Part shown: positions 59,941-64,000 of the stretch, piece by piece | Position numbering within the stretch: the first letter of the stretch is position 1 | Layout: the number at the start of each line of letters is the position of its first letter | Assembly (NCBI RefSeq): GCF_024266585.1 | Contig: NZ_CP100647.1 | Coordinates: 3,763,001 to 3,827,000 of the forward strand | DNA: 64,000 bases | DNA from: Xanthomonas sacchari | GTDB taxonomy: Bacteria > Pseudomonadota > Gammaproteobacteria > Xanthomonadales > Xanthomonadaceae | Direction of reading: 5' to 3' | The notes under the pieces: generated by a model | What the model was told of the DNA's origin: nothing | The model's input: the letters and a program-made list of their open reading frames with translations, nothing else | Database searches by the model: none | Translations under genes and position numbers: made by a program

Positions 59941-61248
59941 CTACGGCGCGGGCGACGGCGTCGCAGGGCGCTTCAAGGCGCTGCTCAGGTCCAACGTCGC
60001 GCGGGTGCCCCTGCCGGCCAGCGAATCCAGGTGCAGCGCCCAGCCCAGGTGCTCGCACAGCCGCGCGATCAGGTCCAGGCCGATGCCGCTGCCCTCGCGG
60101 CTGCCGCCGCCGCGCGCCATGCGCATGTAGATCGCGCTGATCTCTTCCGGGCTCATGCCGTGGCCGGGATCGTCGATGCAGACCACGCCCGGCGCCGGCA
60201 TGGTGATCTCGATCCGGCCCTTGTCGCTGCTCTCGATGGCATTGCGCAGCAGGTTGCCGATCGCCACCTGCACGATCGCCAGCGGGGCGAGCACCTCGCA
60301 CGGCGGCAGCGGCGCCAGCACCAGTTCCAGGCGCTTGTCCGCGCACAGGTGGCGGTGGTCCTCGACGATCTCCGGCAGCAACTGGTCCAGCCGCACCAGG
60401 TCGCTGCCGCGCGCCAGCCGCGCCGGATCCTTGGCCAGCACCAGCAGCAGCGAGATCAACTGGCCGACGCCGCTGGCGGTACGGCGGATGCGCAGCAACT
60501 GGTTGCGCACGCTGGGCGGCACGTCGTGCTGCTCCAGCGCCAGTTCGGCGGCGCCGCCGATCACCGCCACCGGCGTGCGCAACTCGTGGCTGGTGCTGTC
60601 GATGAAGGCGCGCTCGCGCTCCACGAACAGGTCGTTGCGCGCCAGGTAGTCGTTCAGCGCCTCGGCGATCACCACCTGCTCGGCGCTGGCGCGCGGATGC
60701 ACCTCGATGCGCTGCCCGGGCCGGTCCGGACGCAGGCTGCCGATGCGCTGGGCCATGTCGATCAGCGGCTGCACCACCCGGCCCATGCCCCAGGCCACCA
60801 GGGCGCCGAGCAGCAGCACCGCCACCGCGTTGGACACCAGCATCCACAGCGCCAGGTTGTCCTCGTGGTCGTGCAGTTCGGTGATGTCCAGCGCCAGCGC
60901 CAGGCGGCGCCCGCGCACGTCCTGCACCAGCACCACCTTCTCGCTGCCTTCCAGCTGCACCTCGTCGTGCAGCCCTGGGCCCAGTGCCGCCACCGCCGGC
61001 GGCAGCGGCGCACCGCCCTCGTCGCCGTACAGGCTCACGGTGCGGGTGTCGATCCAGCGATAGTCCGGGTCGGCGGCACTGCGCGCCAGGAAGTGGTCCA
61101 GTTCGGAGGTCAGCAGCGACCGCCAGGTGAGCTGCTCGGCCTGGTCGTTGACGATGTAGCCGTGCACGAACACCGCCAGCGACAGCAGCGCCGCGTAGCC
61201 CACCAGCCACAGGGTCAGCCGCTGCCGCAGCCCGGCCCTAGTCGGCAT
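59941..61248 (-). CDS. sensor histidine kinase of the eptA locus
   Basis: Predicted 435 aa. Two membrane helices (about 12-33 and 132-153) enclose a periplasmic domain of about 100 residues. The HisKA domain has His221 in DSTSHELRTPVAVIGG. The HATPase has IGNLLRNAIES, DDPGHGM and GSGIGLDLIARL. The start overlaps the response regulator stop by 11 bp, so they form one operon. It resembles the PmrB/ColS group that senses cations or polymyxin-like peptides (inference from the neighbouring eptA). Confidence 0.9.
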   Translation of the reverse strand: MPTRAGLRQRLTLWLVGYAALLSLAVFVHGYIVNDQAEQLTWRSLLTSELDHFLARSAADPDYRWIDTRTVSLYGDEGGAPLPPAVAALGPGLHDEVQLEGSEKVVLVQDVRGRRLALALDITELHDHEDNLALWMLVSNAVAVLLLGALVAWGMGRVVQPLIDMAQRIGSLRPDRPGQRIEVHPRASAEQVVIAEALNDYLARNDLFVERERAFIDSTSHELRTPVAVIGGAAELALEQHDVPPSVRNQLLRIRRTASGVGQLISLLLVLAKDPARLARGSDLVRLDQLLPEIVEDHRHLCADKRLELVLAPLPPCEVLAPLAIVQVAIGNLLRNAIESSDKGRIEITMPAPGVVCIDDPGHGMSPEEISAIYMRMARGGGSREGSGIGLDLIARLCEHLGWALHLDSLAGRGTRATLDLSSALKRPATPSPAP

Positions 61249-61939
61249 GCTCGCCCTCGTGGGGGCCGACCACCGCCAGGCGGTAGCCGATGCGCGGCAG
61301 GGTGTGGATCAGCTTGGCCGCGAACGGGCCGTCGACGCTGCGGCGCAGGTCGTAGATGTGCGAGCGCAGCATGTCCCCGTCCGGCGGCTCGTCGCCCCAC
61401 AGCGCCTGCTCCAGGCGGTCGCGGGTGACCGCGGCCGGGCTGGCCTGCATCAGCACCTCCAGCAGCTTGCGGCAGGCCGGGTACAGGTGCAGGGTGCGCC
61501 CGCCGCGGGTCACTTCCAGCGTGGACAGGTCCAGCTGCAGGTCGCCCACGCGCAGCAGCTTGCTGCGGCCGCGGCCGCTGGCGCGCACCAGCAACGCTTC
61601 CAGCCGCACTTCCAGTTCCGGCAGCGCGAACGGCTTGGTCAGATAGTCGTCGGCACCGGCGCGGAAGCCGGCGATCTTGTCCGGCAGTTCGTCGCGCGCG
61701 GTCAGCATGATCACCGGCACGTCGGCATGGTGCTCCTCGCGCAACGCGCGCAGCACCTGCTGCCCGTCCAGGCGCGGCAGCATCCAGTCCAGGATCAGCG
61801 CGTCGTAGCGCTGGGTGGTGGCCAGGTGCAGCCCGGTGACGCCATCCGGCGCCGCGTCCAGGGTGTGGCCGCGCACCTCGAAGTAGTCGAACAGGTTGGC
61901 GACCAGGTTCCGGTTGTCTTCTATGACCAGCAGCCGCAT
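61238..61939 (-). CDS. OmpR-family response regulator of the eptA locus
   Basis: Predicted 233 aa. The receiver has Asp8 in IEDN, phosphoacceptor Asp51 in LILDWMLPRLDG, and Lys in LTKPFALPELEVRL. The winged-helix output reads RGGRTLHLYPACRKLLEVLM, then SHIYDLRRSVD and HTLPRIGYRL. It is first in its operon and divergent from the PAP2-eptA genes, which it may control. Confidence 0.93.
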   Translation of the reverse strand: MRLLVIEDNRNLVANLFDYFEVRGHTLDAAPDGVTGLHLATTQRYDALILDWMLPRLDGQQVLRALREEHHADVPVIMLTARDELPDKIAGFRAGADDYLTKPFALPELEVRLEALLVRASGRGRSKLLRVGDLQLDLSTLEVTRGGRTLHLYPACRKLLEVLMQASPAAVTRDRLEQALWGDEPPDGDMLRSHIYDLRRSVDGPFAAKLIHTLPRIGYRLAVVGPHEGEHAD

Positions 61940-62288
61940 GGGGGCGCTCGAATTCGTGGGACGGACCCGCCCATGCTAGCGGAAGCGTGTCGGAACGCCG
62001 TCAGAACGGCCGCGCGTCTTGATCGAATCTCGATAAAACCTAGAAACGTTCCCAACACAGTGGCATCAGGCTGCCCGTCCCGCCCGCCGCCGCCCAGTGC
62101 TAACCGCCCCTCCCCTCGTGCCCCCCTCTCTCTCTGCAACGCCGTGGCCCGCCGCTTGCATGCCAGCGGCGGTGCGCAACCTGCGCTGAAGCCTCGGCCC
62201 GCTCATCCCGAAGTTCCGACAGCTATCCGACACCCGCAACCCGACCATGCCCCCACTTTCCCGCCGCCCCTGGCCGCCTTCGTCGACC
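61940..62288. other. divergent promoter region, regulator / PAP2-eptA
   Basis: A gene-free stretch of 349 bp. An AT-rich part near 62020-62055 (TCTCGATAAAACC) is the likely promoter area, but no -35/-10 pair of convincing spacing was found, and no clear direct repeat for an OmpR-type regulator was recognised. Confidence 0.35.
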
Positions 62289-63068
62289 ATGCTCAGTACG
62301 CCCCTGCGATTGTCCGCTGCGGCGGCGCCCCACCTCGGCGCACGCCGGCACTTCTATCTCTCCCATCTGTGGGTGCCGCTGGCGCTGGTGCTGCTGGCCA
62401 GCACCGTGTTGATGGGCCTGGGCGGCGATTTCTGGATCGCCGACCTGCTGTATCGCTGGGAAGGCGGGCAATGGGCGCTGAAGGATGCGGCGCTGACCCG
62501 TAGCCTGATCCACCACGACGGCAAGCTGCTGAGCGCTGCGGCGTGGGCGGTCACCGCCACGCTGACGGTGTGGGTCTGGCGCCGTCCCGACGGCCGCCAC
62601 TACCGGCAGCCGCTGCTGTACCTGCTGCTGGCGGTGGCGCTGAGCACCGGCGCGGTGTCGTTGCTGAAGTCGGTGACCCATATGGACTGTCCCTGGGACC
62701 TGACCCGCTACGGCGGCGAGCGGATCTTCGTGGGCCTGTTCGAAACCCGCCCAGCCGACATGCCGCGCGGGGTATGCTTCCCCGCCGGTCATTCCAGTGC
62801 CGGCTACGCCTGGGTGGCGCTGTACTTCGTCGCGTTGGCGCTCAAGCCTGCTTGGCGCTGGCCGGCGCTGGCGATCGGCCTCGGGGGAGGCCTGTTGTTC
62901 GGGGTTGGTCAGCAGTTGCGCGGCGCGCATTTCCTGTCGCACGACCTGTGGACGCTGGCCTTGTGCTGGGGCGTGGCACTGGGCCTGTACCGGGCGATGT
63001 TGTGGCCGCGCGCGATGTCGCTGCAGGCCGACCACCACCCGTCCACCTTCAACGATGCCGCCGCATGA
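62289..63068 (+). CDS. PAP2-family membrane phosphatase
   Basis: Predicted 259 aa with about six transmembrane segments. The three phosphatase motifs are KSVTHMDCPWD (motif 1 type), PAGHSSAG (motif 2, PSGH-like) and RGAHFLSHDLWT (motif 3 with catalytic His and Asp). Such enzymes dephosphorylate lipid A or undecaprenyl diphosphate. An upstream in-frame ATG at 62247 is also possible. It overlaps eptA by 4 bp, so a role in lipid A remodelling is likely. Confidence 0.88.
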   Translation: MLSTPLRLSAAAAPHLGARRHFYLSHLWVPLALVLLASTVLMGLGGDFWIADLLYRWEGGQWALKDAALTRSLIHHDGKLLSAAAWAVTATLTVWVWRRPDGRHYRQPLLYLLLAVALSTGAVSLLKSVTHMDCPWDLTRYGGERIFVGLFETRPADMPRGVCFPAGHSSAGYAWVALYFVALALKPAWRWPALAIGLGGGLLFGVGQQLRGAHFLSHDLWTLALCWGVALGLYRAMLWPRAMSLQADHHPSTFNDAAA

Positions 63069-64000
63069 GCCGTTCCGACGCCCCGCCCTCGCCGTCCATC
63101 GCGTCCCGTGCCCGCTGGTGGGCCTGGCGCCCGCAACTGAGCAACGAGACGCTGGCGCTGGCGGCCAGCGCATTCTTCGCCCTGGCCTGCAACGGCATGT
63201 TCTGGCGCAGCGCGATGAGCGGCCACGCCGGCGACGTGAAGCTGGCGCTGTCGCTGTTCCTGCTGCTGCTGGCGGTGCACGGCCTGCTGCTGGGCCTGCT
63301 GCTGTGGCGCGGCATCGCCAAGCCGGTGCTGACCGTGCTGCTGATCACCACTGCGTTCGCCGCGCACTACATGAACAGCTACAGCGTCTACCTGGACGCG
63401 GACATGCTGCGCAACGTGCTGGCCACCGACCACAAGGAATCGCGTGAGCTGATGACCCCGGCGCTGATCGCGCCGCTGCTGTTCTACGCGGCGCTGCCGA
63501 TCCTGGTGCTGTGGCGGGTGCGGCTGATCCGGCGTTCGCCGCTGAAGGCGCTGGCGATCCGCGCCGGCTTCCTGGTCGGCATGCTGGCGCTGGGCGGCAT
63601 CGGCGCGATGCTGTCGTTCCAGGACCTGTCGGCGATGATGCGCAACCATCGCGAGATCCGCTACCTGGCCACGCCGATCAACTACCTGGTCGCGCTGCGG
63701 CAGAACTTCAAGTCCGACAGCCCCACGCGCAAGGCGCCGAAGCTGCCGCTGGAACACGACGCCAAGGCCACCGCGCGCGCGCCGGGCAGCAAGCCGCGGC
63801 TGCTGGTGGTGGTGCTGGGCGAGACCGCGCGCGCGCAGAACTGGGGCCTCAACGGCTACGCCCGGCAGACCACGCCGGAACTGGCCAAGCGCGACGTGAT
63901 CAACTTCCCCGACATGCATTCCTGCGGTACCAGCACCGAGGTCTCGGTGCCGTGCATGTTCTCGCCGTTCGGCCGCCACGACTACAACGAGAGCAACATC
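63065..64000 (+). CDS. eptA: lipid A phosphoethanolamine transferase EptA (partial)
   Basis: The first 312 residues are inside the window; the C-terminal half of the catalytic domain is missing. About five N-terminal membrane helices precede the alkaline-phosphatase-like domain, with LGETARAQNWGLNGY (zinc-binding Glu) and SCGTSTEVSVPCMF, which contains the nucleophile Thr (289 or 291). It transfers phosphoethanolamine to lipid A phosphates in the periplasm, lowering surface charge. The start overlaps the PAP2 stop (ATGA). Confidence 0.92.
   Translation, partial: MSRSDAPPSPSIASRARWWAWRPQLSNETLALAASAFFALACNGMFWRSAMSGHAGDVKLALSLFLLLLAVHGLLLGLLLWRGIAKPVLTVLLITTAFAAHYMNSYSVYLDADMLRNVLATDHKESRELMTPALIAPLLFYAALPILVLWRVRLIRRSPLKALAIRAGFLVGMLALGGIGAMLSFQDLSAMMRNHREIRYLATPINYLVALRQNFKSDSPTRKAPKLPLEHDAKATARAPGSKPRLLVVVLGETARAQNWGLNGYARQTTPELAKRDVINFPDMHSCGTSTEVSVPCMFSPFGRHDYNESNI

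Overview
The window is a GC-rich gammaproteobacterial chromosome segment, most consistent with the Xanthomonadaceae and probably Xanthomonas or a near relative. The reasons are the gene content and order (murJ-rpsT, ribF-ileS-lspA-ispH, obgE-rpmA-rplU, minCDE, tesB with a DUF2007-type protein), a bo3-type ubiquinol oxidase operon, and intergenic repeats built on GGGAATC/GGGAATGG units plus GTAGGAGCGGC-type REP hairpins. The assignment rests on recognition only; no search was run. Coding density is high. Very long antisense open frames are a by-product of the GC content and were discarded.

Layout. 1-2.8 kb: a ClpP-like subunit with Thr at the nucleophile position, a divergent ECF sigma factor, and an SDR/MarR divergent pair with two near-identical operators. 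2.9-6.9 kb: cyoABCD. 7.2 kb: tRNA-Thr(CGT). 7.4-9.1 kb: two envelope proteins of unknown function. 9.3-14.8 kb: ispH, lspA, ileS, ribF. 15.3-17.6 kb: a large chemoreceptor lying between ribF and murJ, with a FliA-like promoter. 17.6-25.4 kb: murJ, rpsT, obgE, rpmA, rplU, uvrA and a hotdog thioesterase. 25.5-31 kb: a hypothetical protein, a PCu(A)C copper chaperone, enoyl-CoA hydratase, TesB, an EF-hand protein and the N-end-rule transferase Bpt.

31.36-37.84 kb is the most interesting accessory segment: a five-gene apparent operon of sulfotransferase, MFS exporter, stand-alone condensation-domain protein, GMC oxidoreductase and class III aminotransferase. It has no adenylation or carrier gene and looks like an undescribed minimal biosynthetic cluster. 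It is preceded by a decayed duplicate of the 3' end of bpt, a possible scar of its arrival.

37.9-49.4 kb: a secreted EEP-family lipoprotein; a five-gene operon with a Roadblock protein, a PAS protein, a leaderless PhnD-like binding protein and a second, possibly Roadblock-like protein; purT; a Rieske oxygenase coupled to a NeuD-like acyltransferase; an SPFH/membrane/Arc/DUF4177 operon with a palindrome upstream; and an alpha/beta hydrolase with a PH-domain protein. 49.7-54.4 kb: an APH(3')-like kinase, a VanY-like peptidase and several small envelope proteins. 54.9-64 kb: a DesKR-type two-component pair, a GNAT protein, minCDE, a small HExxH protein, and an OmpR-type two-component pair divergent from a PAP2 phosphatase and eptA, which is cut by the window end. 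This last group resembles a lipid A modification locus.
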